Positions 24,201 to 35,700 of a DNA stretch of 64,000 nt are shown here, piece by piece (position 1 is the stretch's first letter; each line of letters begins with the position of its first letter). A program made the position numbers and the translations under genes. The stretch is from Panonychus citri (lineage: Eukaryota; Arthropoda; Arachnida; Trombidiformes; Tetranychidae): positions 1 to 64,000 of the forward strand of contig NW_026515531.1 of assembly GCF_014898815.1 (NCBI RefSeq), in the 5' to 3' direction. The notes beneath the pieces are model-generated. The model was not told where the DNA came from, made no database searches, and saw only the letters and a program-made list of their open reading frames with translations.

Positions 24201-26206
24201 GAGGCCGAGGGGCAAGTCTAACATAACCATAAGGTGATTCTGAATAAGCATCACTATCATGTTGAAGATAACCACCCATTGGTTGTAAAGGTAAATCAGC
24301 TCCAGGTAAACCTTGTAATCGATCAGTTAAAAGATGATGACCATTATCATCATCACGATTAGAACTTAAATCATCGGTACCATATTCTTCATCACCAAAC
24401 TCCTTTTTCAACACAACAACCGGAGGTTGGCGATACTCTTCACCTTCATATAATCTTCTATTACCCATCATTAAACTTCCCCCTGGACCGGTGACCAAAG
24501 GTCCACCCAGACGACTTGCCCTTGAACGAATGGTTAAAACTAATCGCCTTGGTATGGACATAATGATAACAACATCATCCAAAGACATACGACGAACATC
24601 AACTAGATTAACAGCTAAAATTTCATCGCCCACCTTAAGTAGGCCACTATTGTACACAGAACTTTCTAAGGCAATTCTTGATATGAAAACACCATCAGAG
24701 CAACGGAATCCATCACCCTCACGAATATAAAGTCCTAATGTTTGTCCGGGTCTTTTAACTATTTCAACAAACTGTACACTGGTTGACCCATCCATTGATG
24801 TACTTGGTTCAAGATATTTTCTTGCCACTTCAGCTCCCGCTTTACCAAGACTTCGAGGATCTAATAGTCTAATTAACATTTCACCGCGTTTCTCAGCGGC
24901 CTCCATATGAGCCGCTGTTGTTGCATCGTATTCCCTTTCAACTGCCTCAATTTGACGGAATATCTCTGAGGTAATACCACTAACCTTTCGGAAATCACCC
25001 TGAATCACCATATCCGGATGACGAGAGCCCTCAGTATCTCCAGAATGAAAAGAATAAGCTGAAACCGGAAAATGAACTGCTCGTCGTAAAGGTGGACCAC
25101 CGATTAATGTACCCGTTGACAAATCCATTGGATCTTGATAGATGGGGAAATTTGGATGAGTAATATAACGAGCTCCAAGGCCGCCACCTTCACCGACAAT
25201 CCGTTGATTTGGACCTCGAGCATCCTGAAAGAATCATAATCGTCAAAAAAAAACGATAAAAATTAATTTTCATAAAAAAATGATTTCAAACTTTTTCAAT
25301 TCTATATTTCAACTCATCAGAGAGATACAACAATCTTTCAAAAAAGAGTCAAAGGTCATCATATTTAGCTGACCGGTACCAAGGTGCGGATATTTCAATG
25401 GTTGAACCTGTATCTGATTTATGTGTAATTACATATTGAAAATGATTGAATTCAAATGACACCTTGTTGTTTGCGCAGAAGAGGAAATATGAGCCTCCCT
25501 GTAAGTTATTTTTCTAACTCCCTGTAATTGTCAAATTGATGCTTGACTGTGGAAAGGTGAAAATATTGAAGAGAAAGAGAAATCTAATTGAAATGAATCT
25601 TCACTTTCTTTTTTTTTCCTCTTCTCTTTAAGGGACAATCGAACTCTCTACACCTTTACCACCATAGATAATTCTGAAAACATACAAAAGATAAATGGTT
25701 GGATAACATTTCAGGAGAAATCGGAATAAAGAGGAAGATAATAATTCTTGGGAAGAAAAGACAAGAGAGTAAAAAGGAAGAAAGAACAAGAAGGAAAATC
25801 GAAAGAGGCAGTAACACCAATGGAAGAAGAAAAAAGGAAAGGCCAAATCGCATGCAGAAATTATGAATGAACAAACGAAAAAGAAATTTAATTGTCATGC
25901 AAATCAACTAATTCTATTGAGAATTAGAGAGAGAAAGAGAAGGAGGTTAAATTGTTTAATTGTTGATATGAAAAAAAGTTGAAAAGGATACGAATAGAGT
26001 TGAATGAGAAAAAGGAGAAACCCAAAAATTAGGACATGAAAATATTGGACTTAATTGTTCACATCGATTGGATTCATCAACCGGATAAAGTTGAATCACC
26101 ATCGAAGATGATCAAGTAAAGGTAATCAGACTAATTTAAATTGTTTCGAGGATTGAAAGTTAATTTAATTTACTATTCTTACCTTTTTACGTCCACAGCA
26201 CAACAT
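11046..26206 (-). CDS. RhoGAP100F: PDZ-C2-RhoGAP protein of the SYD-1 / RhoGAP100F family
   Basis: Seven coding exons, all with GT-AG ends: 26206..26183, 25224..23268, 19574..19372, 17966..16742, 11841..11681, 11594..11407 and 11122..11046. Phases agree at every junction except 11681/11594. The N-terminus is MLCCGRKK, a possible palmitoylation site. A PDZ domain lies at about 157-244 (GLYIREGDG, KVGDEILAVN), then a long Ser/Arg/Gly-rich linker, a C2 domain at about 920-1035 (LWIHLLAGRGLRSG) and RhoGAP from about 1055 with the arginine finger in GIYRLCGS and LLKDYIRELPEP. In flies and worms this protein organises presynaptic active zones downstream of neurexin/LAR. Exon 11594..11407 (MDHLKLIESH, SFGPLF) can be read in the RhoGAP frame only if one A of the A5 run at 11580-11584 is removed. 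Exon 11122 stops at TAA 11048..11046. Identity is certain; the 3' gene model is not. Confidence 0.85.
11842..16741 (-). other. 4.9-kb intron of the RhoGAP gene that contains the CPEB gene
   Basis: The intron is bounded by donor CACAA|GTAAGTG (at 16741) and acceptor TTAACCAG (at 11842), in phase 1. Outside the CPEB exons it holds a GA tract (about 12218-12241), a GA tract (about 14870-14900), Py-rich DNA (15180-15300) and AT-rich sequence, with no other convincing coding. Sequence at about 14500-16700 should hold the CPEB promoter and 5'UTR. Confidence 0.75.
12536..14490 (-). CDS. orb: Cytoplasmic polyadenylation element-binding protein, CPEB1/Orb type
   Basis: Exons are 14490..12784 and 12712..12536, 627 residues. 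The 71-bp intron (donor AAAAGA|GTAAGT, acceptor TCTTTTAG) lies between RRM2 and the zinc-binding domain. Residues 1-370 are low-complexity Ser/Asn-rich, as usual. RRM1 is about 388-486 (KVFLGGTPYDLTDEEL), preceded by the CPEB1-type WSGN motif; RRM2 is about 496-570 (TVFVGNLHGMMTAEAL, KYPIGSGRI). The second exon encodes the CEBP_ZZ domain (DPYLEN, CSLC, FCRTCSHYFC, CWNFLH, RNH) with its Cys/His ligands. The family binds UUUUAU elements in 3'UTRs and controls poly(A) length and translation. The first ATG in frame is at 14490. The frame stays open upstream to about 14580 without an ATG and looks coding (KWKFDLLGWETSLGAELF), so an upstream 5' exon is likely. Confidence 0.92.
17967..19371 (-). other. 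RhoGAP intron, nothing else seen
   Basis: A phase-0 intron of 1.4 kb (donor AACG|GTAAGA, acceptor CGTCAG). It is AT-rich with CT-rich stretches near 18650-18720. No supportable ORF or RNA gene. Confidence 0.65.
19575..23267 (-). other. 3.7-kb RhoGAP intron with a promoter-like segment
   Basis: A phase-1 intron (donor CATTGG|GTAAGC, acceptor TTAAAAAG). It contains GA tracts near 19925-19985 and 20085-20110 and a CT tract at about 22900-22920. It also contains an unusual GC-richer patch at 20520-20880 with YY1-like motifs, annotated separately. Scattered short open frames are AT-rich and unsupported. Confidence 0.65.
20524..20815 (-). promoter_or_regulatory. Candidate internal promoter with YY1/Pho motifs, TATA-like box and splice donor
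   Basis: AAAATGGCGAC (20561-20571) and its exact inverse GTCGCCATTTT (20579-20589) flank a 7-base spacer; each arm is a YY1/Pleiohomeotic-type ATGGCG core. A third AAAATGGCGG lies at 20806-20815. Reading minus, the pair is followed by CTATAAAA, a purine/pyrimidine-mixed leader and then TTAC|GTAAGTG, a good splice donor. A transcript starting here could splice to the RhoGAP exon at 19574, whose ATG at 19563 (MSGGRLP) would start a short isoform with C2 and RhoGAP but no PDZ. This is inference. Confidence 0.35.
25225..26182 (-). other. First coding intron of the RhoGAP gene
   Basis: A phase-0 intron of 958 bp (donor AAAAAG|GTAAGA, acceptor CTTTCAG). It is A/G-rich on the plus strand at 25550-26030. 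No other gene seen. Confidence 0.65.
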
Positions 26207-27110
26207 TTTGGTATCAGTGATATGTTTAACTTTCCTTTGGATTAATAATACTCTATGGATTGGAATCGATGAGGATGAAAATTTTGGTCTCTCTGGTGGG
26301 TTTTTATGGGTCGGGAATGATTCAAGTTTTGATGATGATGATGGTGATGATAATAGAAACAGAAAAGGCAGTGATATCATGTGGTATTTAAATCACAATC
26401 TAAATCATCTTGGAATCATCATCCGAGGCTTCCTAATACAAAATCCTAAAAGTAACTGTAAAAAGGGAAAAGTGGTTAACTTTAACACACCGACTCAAAC
26501 TGATATTCTTCTCCTGAGTTTTTTCCTCTCTCTCTTTCAACCAAAAGGAACCAGAGTTTTAACCAGAAAAAATAGATAAGCATAAATAGTCCGACTCGAC
26601 AATTCGATGATCAGTTTTTGTTTGTTTCTTTCTTTTTCTGGTTCAACAATTCACTCTTTGGAAATTCACTTCATAATTTCTAATCTTTTAAGACAATTAC
26701 TTGTTCTCCAAAATCGAAATTTGATATTTATTTGATTGTTTATATTTTCTACATGAAAACGATTCGAGTTATTAACATCAATCCAAATTGATTCCCTTTA
26801 ATTGTTGGAATTTACCCGTAACCATGGAAACCCGGACGCGGTTTTTTCCTTCTCCTTCTCGGTAATGTGATTACGGTTATTGAACAGATGATTTGATTTT
26901 GTTTATTTTCATTTTCTAAAAATTAAGTTAATTAATTTGATTCCATTGTTTTTCCATCGATTTCTTAATTAATTTTCTAGTATTTTAAACGTTCTGGTTG
27001 TTTGGTTTCCTTTGGTTTGGATTTCTTTTCCGTGGTAAATCTTAATTCATCTCGGTGTTAATTCATTTAACTGGTAATTGGATTTTGCTTTTCAATTGGT
27101 AACCAAAAAA
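26207..27110. promoter_or_regulatory. Divergent promoter region between RhoGAP and syntaxin-18
   Basis: About 900 bp separate the two start codons, which point away from each other. A CG-containing island-like patch is at 26810-26850. It includes a perfect RFX X-box, GTAACCATGGAAAC, at 26818-26831 (consensus GTHNYYATRRNAAC). Open frames in 26208-26579 are not supported as coding. Confidence 0.5.
26818..26831. promoter_or_regulatory. X-box (RFX-type) motif
   Basis: GTAACCATGGAAAC fits GTHNYYATRRNAAC at every position. It lies 280 bp upstream of the syntaxin-18 ATG and 612 bp upstream of the RhoGAP ATG. Confidence 0.5.
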
Positions 27111-28589
27111 ATGTCGGTTGATTTAAGTGACGTGTTTGAACAGAAACTTCATTCTGTTAAATACAATGATAGAAACTCATCATCATCTGTTAATTCATCG
27201 AATGATCCTCTTGGCTCATTATTGGCTTCTCTTTCATCTAAAAACTCATCGTCCAAAAATAGTAAACAATTTAAGGAACTAAGTTCTCGGGCTAAGAGTT
27301 TAGTTGAAACTATTGCTGCCATGAAAAGATTTCTCATCAAAAGAAGACGGGATTATATCGACATGTTGTAAGTTTCAATCGATTACAATTAATCTATCGC
27401 TTATCCAACCTTCTAACTGTAGTTCTTTAGTGTAAATTGTCTGGAATTTATTGTTAAACAAAAACACCAATCACCTCAATTGAATATTTTACAACATGTA
27501 ACATTCAAAACACTTGAGAATTGATAACACCCATTTTCTTGTTTTCTAATCTTAAACCTTATCTAATTTCTTTTAATTTCTTCTCTATCTTGAGTAGTAG
27601 TTCTCTATCTAATCGGGCATCAACCATGAGTGACATGGAAAGAGATCAAATCGATCAGGATATGGTTGAATCGATGAAAGTCTGTCAATCTAAGATTGAA
27701 TCACTCAAAGCTGAAAGTAAGTTGAGCAAAATTCATTCTAATTGTTAATTGTTAAACTAACAACATTTTCAATCTTTTTTTTTTAAATTGTTCGTAGTGC
27801 AAAAGAAAGGGACCAAGTTAAGTGTACAAAGACGTGACATCATGACTGCAATAATCGAATCCATTGAAACTTATCTAAAAGTCGTTTGTGATCTATTTTC
27901 TGACCTTCGAGCCTTCAGAATCAGACGAATCACCGATAAACAAAAACTCGCTCGATTAGATCGTGATTTGTTCAACAAAGAACCTTGTCCAGATGAGTTT
28001 ATCTATTCTCGTGACGCCGATGATGATGACGAAGATAATTTCAACGATTTAATCAAAAACGATCCTCTCGCACCCTTGAAACGAAATTTAACTTCCAATT
28101 TTGATAATGATTATAATGATTTATCTCCTCAACAATTAAGTGATTTCTCCAAAGAGGAGCTACAATTATTTGAGAACGAAAATTCCCAACTTTTTGCCGA
28201 CATTAATTTACTAGAATCCGAAACCAAGTAAGTGATTTATTTCTGTTTATTTCGAAATTTAGTCTCTTAAAACAATCGTTTATCCTTTAATTTCATTTTC
28301 ATATTTTCATATTTTCTTATTCTATTTCATTTTTCTCTCCAGATCAATTGAAGGAAATGTTTTCGAAATTGCTCAATTACATAAAACTTTTCAACAAAAT
28401 TTCCTCCAACAAGATGAAGAGATTCAAAGAGTCCATGGTACAGCGGTGGAAACCTCGTCTAACATCAGAGTGGGAAACGAAGAGCTTAGATCAGCCATTA
28501 AGAATAAAGGACAGCTTCGAATTTGGATTCTATTCTTTAACATCGTTCTCTCTTTTACTCTTTTCTTCCTTGATTGGTACAATCCTTGA
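27111..28589 (+). CDS. STX18: Syntaxin-18 (ER t-SNARE)
   Basis: Exons are 27111..27367, 27601..27716, 27798..28227 and 28343..28589, 349 residues, with all phases consistent. The protein begins MSVDLSDVF. The conserved N-terminal region (RDYIDM, SDMERDQIDQD, ETYLKVVCDL, RAFRIRRI) is at about 1-170. An acidic linker (RDADDDDED) follows, then the SNARE helix (about 240-315, with LHKTFQQNFLQQDEEIQRVH) and a C-terminal tail anchor (LRIWILFFNIVLSFTLFFLD) ending WYNP. Syntaxin-18 works in the ER with the NRZ tether and Use1/BNIP1/Sec22b in Golgi-to-ER retrieval. The last exon is in a different frame from the longest open frame over 28348-28656, which is a shadow. Exon 2 has three successive AG acceptors (27592-27600) that all keep frame. 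The length matches the family. Confidence 0.95.
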
Positions 28590-29698
28590 GAGAGAGAGAG
28601 AATGGAATCAGTCCTTGATATCTATTAACACACTTGGAAATTTATCTCTCGGCTAATTGTGATAATCTAATCTAATTCTTGGTTATATAATAACCGATTG
28701 AATCTCAATTGTAGATTTAAACAAACACACACCAAGAAGCAAATTCAGTCAAAATCGGAGAGAATTTATTTTATTTGGAAGTTTATTTTCTAAACCCTAA
28801 TCAAACATCATCACAACCCTTTCGCTGATGTATTAATAACAATTAATTGATCAACTTTTATTCACAATTGTTAATTTTCTAGACTTTCCTACAAACAAAC
28901 CTGATTCAATTGATTGGCTCCAACTTTTGATTTAATGATTGAACCTGTCAAACTTGTTTAAAAACCAAAATGATTTTGATTTCAATTCCAATCAATTATC
29001 TGGACTACTTCAAAATCTGTGATAAAATCAATCAGATGGCCAATCAAGAAATCAATTCTTATGTTATTTGATTAATTTATAAAGTTGCAAGTTAATTACA
29101 ATCAACACTCTCGTGGTCGGTGATCATTCAATGATCTTTGGCAATTAAAATCATTGATTAACAAATGAGTTTATTTAACTTAATTAAACCGGTTATCTTC
29201 AAGTATAATCAATAATCAACAAGATTGGGAGTTCCCGGGCTAATGATTTTTAAACATCATCAATAATATTAATCACTACAATTTGATAACAATCTAATGA
29301 CGTTAATCATCAACAATTATAATATAAATTAAGTGAAAGTTATACTATCAAGTAAACAAAAAATTTATCTGAACAATTGATCAATCAAATCAATTACAAA
29401 TTGAAACAAAATTAACCAAAAATCATTTTGAAACTTTTATAAATTGTTTTCACGTTCATTGCAATTGAAATAATTTACAATTTGTTTAAATTCAATTGTA
29501 AAAAAAATAATTTATTTTGTTTAACTCTAATAATCAAATCAGTTATTTACAGTTTAGTTAAATTCAGTTAATCAAATTGTTACTAAAAAAGTGATGATAA
29601 TGTTGATCCAAAGTGATGATTATTATATTAATAGTTATTGAATAAGTTTCTGTTTTGTATGTATTGTTGATTGTGATGATAATTAACTCGATGATGAT
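28590..29698. other. Intergenic, no gene seen
   Basis: AT-rich sequence with frequent AATTGATTAAT and CAATTAA words and a short GA tract just after the syntaxin stop codon. No ORF of note; it must contain the two convergent 3'UTRs. Confidence 0.6.
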
Positions 29699-30632
29699 TT
29701 AATTGTAAACCACTTGGACTGGAAGTCGATAGCAAATAATCATTTTCCCTGGATGTTTCATCCAATTAGTTTTCTGTAGTCTTGTTAATCGTTTAGATGT
29801 AATTGTTTCCCTGACTATGAATCGAACCTCCAATGCGATCTATCAACAATTAACGAAATGATTAAGTGATTATCGAACTAATTAAGATTAATTTAATCAT
29901 TAAAACTTACCTTTGGAACTGCAGCAGGAACAACAAATGATAAATTCATTCGGTAAGGTTGATCTTTTTTAATTCCTTCTGATGGACAGGAAGTAGAATT
30001 GATAAATTTACAAGCATCTTCCGGTTTCTCGTAAGACAATTCCAATGGTTTACCACCGGGACCACCTTTAGGATCTAAAATGGCGTAAATTGCTTGTTCA
30101 ATTTTACCGAAACCTTCCTTAGCCACTAATTAATTAATTAATTAAAGAGAAACAATTAGAAATGAGAGATTCAAATTTAATTAAAGACTTTGATGATCAA
30201 TCAAATTAACTAATTTTCTTGATTAAAAGTTTTGTTTTCATATTTTTACTTCCTCATTGATAATTTTTGTTATTATTATTATTGTTAATGGACAATCAAT
30301 TGATTGTCCATTACTGGTGATTAAATTGATTAATTGATTTACTTACCGAAAATGAAATCAACTTTCATTTCCTTTCCTGGTGTCGCTTGCCAATAAGTTT
30401 CATTTGAATTGTTGTAAGAAACGATACTAATTAACTGAGAGAATTGATCAACTTTTTCACCTATTGTGAAACAATTAGAAAACAATTAACAATCAATAAA
30501 TTGGTTCGAATTAAATTAGTTGAATAGAATTAAACTTCGATCACTGTTACACTTACATGGTTTTCTCGGAGGTTCAAATCCATAAACTGTTGCAATTAGT
30601 GAAATAAAGGTAACAATTAACAAGAAATTCAT
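29699..30632 (-). CDS. Secreted ML-domain lipid-binding protein (NPC2 / Der p 2-like)
   Basis: Exons are 30632..30557, 30460..30347, 30125..29911 and 29839..29699, 181 residues, with all phases consistent and GTAAG donors. Residues 1-18 are a signal peptide (MNFLLIVTFISLIATVYG). The ML fold signature includes Cys26, the DACKFINSTSCP pair in exon 3, the hydrophobic strand YRMNLSFVVPA, and the end strand MIICYRLPVQVV with the last Cys. The pattern fits two of the three disulfides of NPC2 (first-last and the CKFINSTSC loop); the small second loop pair is absent. ML proteins carry sterols or other lipids, or sense microbial lipids, and this family is expanded in mites. At 181 residues it is slightly longer than usual. 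The exact ligand cannot be read from the sequence. Confidence 0.88.
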
Positions 30633-32702
30633 GATTTAAATTAATTCTTTGCTAGGAAATTATTGAAACAAACAAATTAGAATAGTTTAATTACAATTTC
30701 ACTCGACAATCAACAAGATATTTACTTGATTTACTTGATGTTTACTCGAAGGCAACAATTGATTTAATGAAAAGAGCTCAAAGTTTATGGTTAATATTTA
30801 TATTACCAGAGGTACACGTGAGTATTAATTGTAATTACAATTTAAAGGTGGAGAGTAAATTTTTCTTTCATCAAATAAATTGTCCGTTAATTAAGTGTGA
30901 ATCTTGATAATGATGAGTTTCTGTGAGTTGTTTAACTTGTTACTCTCAAGGACAGAGCGTAATTTGCTTTTTTATCAACACACAATTAACTAAATGGTCA
31001 ATCCTCAGTTGCTAACCAGTCAACTAATTATAAACCATGTTAAATGATTAACAATTAATTAAAATAAACTTTAAAGTAAACAAATAAACTGATTAATCGT
31101 CGCTTATTATTAGATTTTCCGATGATGATGTTTTGTTTACTCGGTTAGTACCTAAGGTGTTTATCCTTGTTTTCAGTTGTTTTTTTTACGCAATTTGTTT
31201 GTTATTAAATTGTTGATAATCTGGAAATTGCTTTAAATACAATTAATCCTCCAAATTTCTCCTCCTTTCCTATTGATTAAAACGTTCATTCAACTACAAA
31301 TATAGTAGCATAAATGTATTGTGGTCTTTTCGGTTGATGGTATAAAAATACATTCCCCTTGTTTATCATCATTTGGATTAAATTGTAACTCCTTTTGGTA
31401 AAAATAGATTGAATTTTGTTAATTCTAATTTGATTTGATTATTAGAACAACGAACATCAGCTTTCTTTGTCTTTCTCTCCATTGGGACTTTTTATTATTC
31501 TCTTTGGTTTTTGTTTTCTCATCTATTCCTTTTATGGATCACATGTAAATGGTAAAATCATCCAAGAGAAATTGATTACTTTCACTGGGTGAGAGTAGAT
31601 TAATAATAATAACCATAGAATCGTTGAAACTAATCAATTGATTATCAGTGTCAATCAATGTTATTTTTATCCAATTTCCATGATGATGACAAACAAAAAG
31701 GTTAACTTTTCCTCCTTTTCCAAAGCTTATCCATTAACCATCATTCCTTTTATAGTCCAGTGGATTTTCATTAGAGCTTTTCTGTGGTTTTATGTTTCCA
31801 TTTCTTTTATCTCCATTAGTTTATGATGGTGATTAAAGTTGTAGATAAAATCTCATGGAAAATTGTTCATATCAGTTGGTATATTAGCTGAATTTAAAAA
31901 AGAAAATAGAAAACAACAAAGAAAAACCAATCAATTAATCCAATCAAAAAACAAGAGTTTCAATTAACATGTAAGGTCATTTTCTTATTTACATAAATAC
32001 CTTTAGACTTTTGGTTAGACCAGCAACTCAAGATTCCAATCGTTTCTAAATCAATCATAGATGGAATCAACATTCACAATTTAACTAATTAGAAAAAAAA
32101 TTTCCCACAAATTAAACTTTAAATTAATTATCAATTGGAAATTAAAGTCAATTGAAGTTCAATTGTTGAACTTTTTTCTCATTCTCCTTGATGATAAATC
32201 GGAAAAATTTAAAAGAGAATTCGGTTAGTAGAAAAGGTCAACAAGAGATGTCGCCAGTTGGCAAAAATTTTCGAAAATTTTTTTCTTCAAACTTTTTGAT
32301 TACAATTTATTTTCTTAATTTATTTATTTTATGTACAATTAGTTCAATTTGTTGATACATAAGACAAATTGTTGTGTATTTTATAATTACAATTAGAAAA
32401 TTGATCAGATCAATTTACTTTACAATAATAACAAGTTATATGTATGAACACAAGCAAATGAGATGAAGTAGTTAATTTTTTTTTTCTTGATTACCATTTG
32501 ATTGATTTAAAAATTAATTACAATTGAATAATATTTTAATTGGTAGGATGGATAATATAATTAGATAATTATTATTCTGTTATCATAACAGAGAATGAAA
32601 ATATTAGGCCAAGGAATATTATTCCGAAATTTAAATGGAAAGATTCAGCGATTAAAACGGTTGATTCCTCGAATTAGATTTACTGGATTAATTTGGAACA
32701 GT
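30633..32702. other. Intergenic, ML promoter side and 3'UTR side of the LRR-Ig gene
   Basis: AT-rich DNA. A cluster of TTTATT (AATAAA on minus) at about 32300-32330 is a plausible poly(A) signal area for the LRR-Ig gene about 380 bp past its stop. A short open frame at 31638-31826 is hydrophobic by AT bias and is not supported. Confidence 0.55.
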
Positions 32703-35700
32703 TTAATTTTTTAATTCACTTTCATATTCTTTAGCAGATTCATGGATAACTGGAAATGTTGGAGATAAACTTGAATCTTCCAATGATAAAGCTCTCAAAT
32801 ATGCTGATGAATTATTGTTAACCACATTATTATTATGAAGGGACGATAAACCTGATTTTGAGCATCGACGGTGAGATTGAAGTGTTGAATAATCATAATT
32901 AGCGAAACCATTTCGTCTTAATAGACTATCTTTTTCTGATCCAATTAGATTAACTTTACCAAGATAATCGGGATCATTATTGTTAATAACAACATGTTGT
33001 TGTTGTTGTTGATTATGTTGACCAATACTCCAATTAGAATAATCTTCATTTGGATGGATATTGATTGTTGCTGAAATTAAATGATGATTACGATTCCATA
33101 AACCATTAACTCGATTGGTAATGATTCCTTCTGATAACCGTCTAGGCCTGAATCTATCAATTGTTGCTGTTGTTGTTGGATGATTATTGTTATTACTTCT
33201 TGTTAATAATTCAATTGAATTATCGTCATGCACTGTTACTCGACTGCTGTTAATTACTGGAATTAAATTGTTATTGAGCTGTTTAACCATGAGAGAAGCA
33301 CTTGAATCGGAATAACGTCGATTTAAGGATCGATTTGAATATATATTTGATTGATCGTAAACATCTTGGCCCCAATTGATTGCTTGTTGTTGTTGTTGTT
33401 GTGGGTGGTGGAGATGATGATTTAACTGTTCTTGTGAGAGAAGTGATGTTAATTGTTGATCGGTTGATTCTTGTTGTTGTTGGATTATTGAATTATAGTC
33501 AACTTGATTTTCTATTGTTGAGTTATTGGTTCGGTTCGGGAGTAGCATACTATTTTCATCCTCAGACATCATTAGATAAGATTCAAGGCACTTTTCAAAA
33601 CCACTTCCATCAGGTGATTTATTACTAATATTTGGACTTAGATTGTTATCGTTAATTGTTGTTGAATGTTGATCGGGTGGGAAAACTTTAACCAAAGTAT
33701 CCGATGTTAAAAGTGATCCATTAGATTGAGTTATCACTATTGTATCTTTGGCACCAATTGTTGACGTTGTTGATGACGATTTAGAGGTGAGTTGATTAAA
33801 TGGCCTCTTTCTGTCTTGTTCATTATCAATCGATTTGTTTATAATATGATTGGTTAGTGTTGGTTTACAATTATGGTAAGATGGATCCAGGGTGGAATTT
33901 GATTCAATCTTTTCACCAGCAAGATTTTCAGTGTTGGAGGTTTTAAAGATGCTACTGAATAGTGAAGTTTTATTTCGTAGAAATATGAAACAAACTGAAA
34001 GGATAACTAAAAGGAAGACCAATATTGTGGCTAAAATTATTCCAATTTGTTCATCTTTATCGGATGATCTCAATTCTTCTTCACCAGAGTGTTCAGGTTG
34101 GATAACGCCAATTACTATTGAATTTGATGCATTTCCTGCTTTATTTGATGCGTAACAAATATACCTATTGAAAGAAAGAGAAAATTGAATTGAATTGAAT
34201 TGTAAGAACATAAAATGTTAATCATCATCATCATCATCATGATAGTCAATGGTCATGGTTTATGATAAAACTTACGTTCCAGAATCTTTCTCCATGGTCT
34301 CAGTAATCGTCAATTTAGATGTTTGTCCATTGTCCATCAGAGTATCTCTAATGGTAACATACTGTTTTCCAAATGACATATAGGTACTATTTTTAATTAT
34401 CTGCCTAGAAATTTGATTCGATTCAAAATACCAAGAGACATTGGACATCGGTGTTGAATGAATACGACAGGTTATGGTTCCATTTGATCCTGTTTATTGT
34501 AAGAGACAATTGAAGAGAGAAAATAAATATTAGTTGAAGAGCCAATTAGTTATTAGATCGTTACAATGTAAACAATGAGATTATGGTAGATGAAAGGCCT
34601 AAGATGATCAATCTTACCTTTAATAAATTTGGCACTAGTTAATGAGGTAATTTTTGGACTACAGGCAAATTCATCTGGACCCAAATTTTGCCAAGATGAA
34701 CCTTTCAATCGGATCGGTTTGTCACATATTGGAGGCACAGTAATTGAAATTGATCGGTCAATCAAACCCGATCTAAGGTCAATAATCCGGCAATCACAGA
34801 ACCAATGATTCTCATGGAGATTAATTTGTTTCAGTGAAACCAAAGAATCCAAAATGGAACCAGGTAAGTCTCTAAATTAATTTAGAAAAGAAAATAACAA
34901 ACCAAATGAATGAAAGAAGAAGAAAACAAAAAATGAAAACAAAATTATCAACAAAACTCTCAACATTCAAATCTAAATAATCACATTGAGAATTTGAAGA
35001 AGAAACAAAAAAAAAGATGTTCATCAACAAAAGAACAAATTAATCTCACAACTAAGAACAATACAAAATGTTCCAAAAAAATAGAAAACAATTAACAACA
35101 GAATAAGAATAGAAAACAAAAGAAAACAATTAATTAAATCACAATCGAAATCGGTTAACAAATGAAAAGAATTTTAAATTTCTACTTATCAACCAATGAG
35201 AATCGATTAGAGTTTCAATTAGACATTAGATGGAGTTAGATGAACATCTAATTGTAAGATTAATGTTCATTTCTAATTGTGTGTTTAACTTTTTACAAAT
35301 TAATTTAAATTGTTCTTTTAATTGTTGTAAATTGTTTCGTAATTGTGTACCTGAGAGGAGCAACAATTAATACAATTTTCCATTTACAATGTTTTCCATC
35401 AACGGTGAGATATAAACGTTAACAGAAATTATAGAATTTCTGTTCATTGTCTCCATTTTTTTTTCTTTTTTTTCTATTTTTCTATTTTTCTATTTTTCTC
35501 TTCTTCTTCTCTTTGTTTTCATCTCTTTACCTCCATTTTGTTTTTACCTTATCAACATCTTCATTATCTTTATCATCATATTTGAATTTTCTTTCTTTAT
35601 CCTTTTTGTGAGACTGATGATGTTGTAAATGTATTAACTAAATTTGACACAATAATTTTCATTGACATTAATCATATTTTTCTCTGTGCTCTCTTTTTCT

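Noticed and set aside
28348..28656. 102-codon plus-strand ORF
   Set aside because: Wrong frame over syntaxin-18 exon 4, whose true frame gives the SNARE helix and tail anchor.
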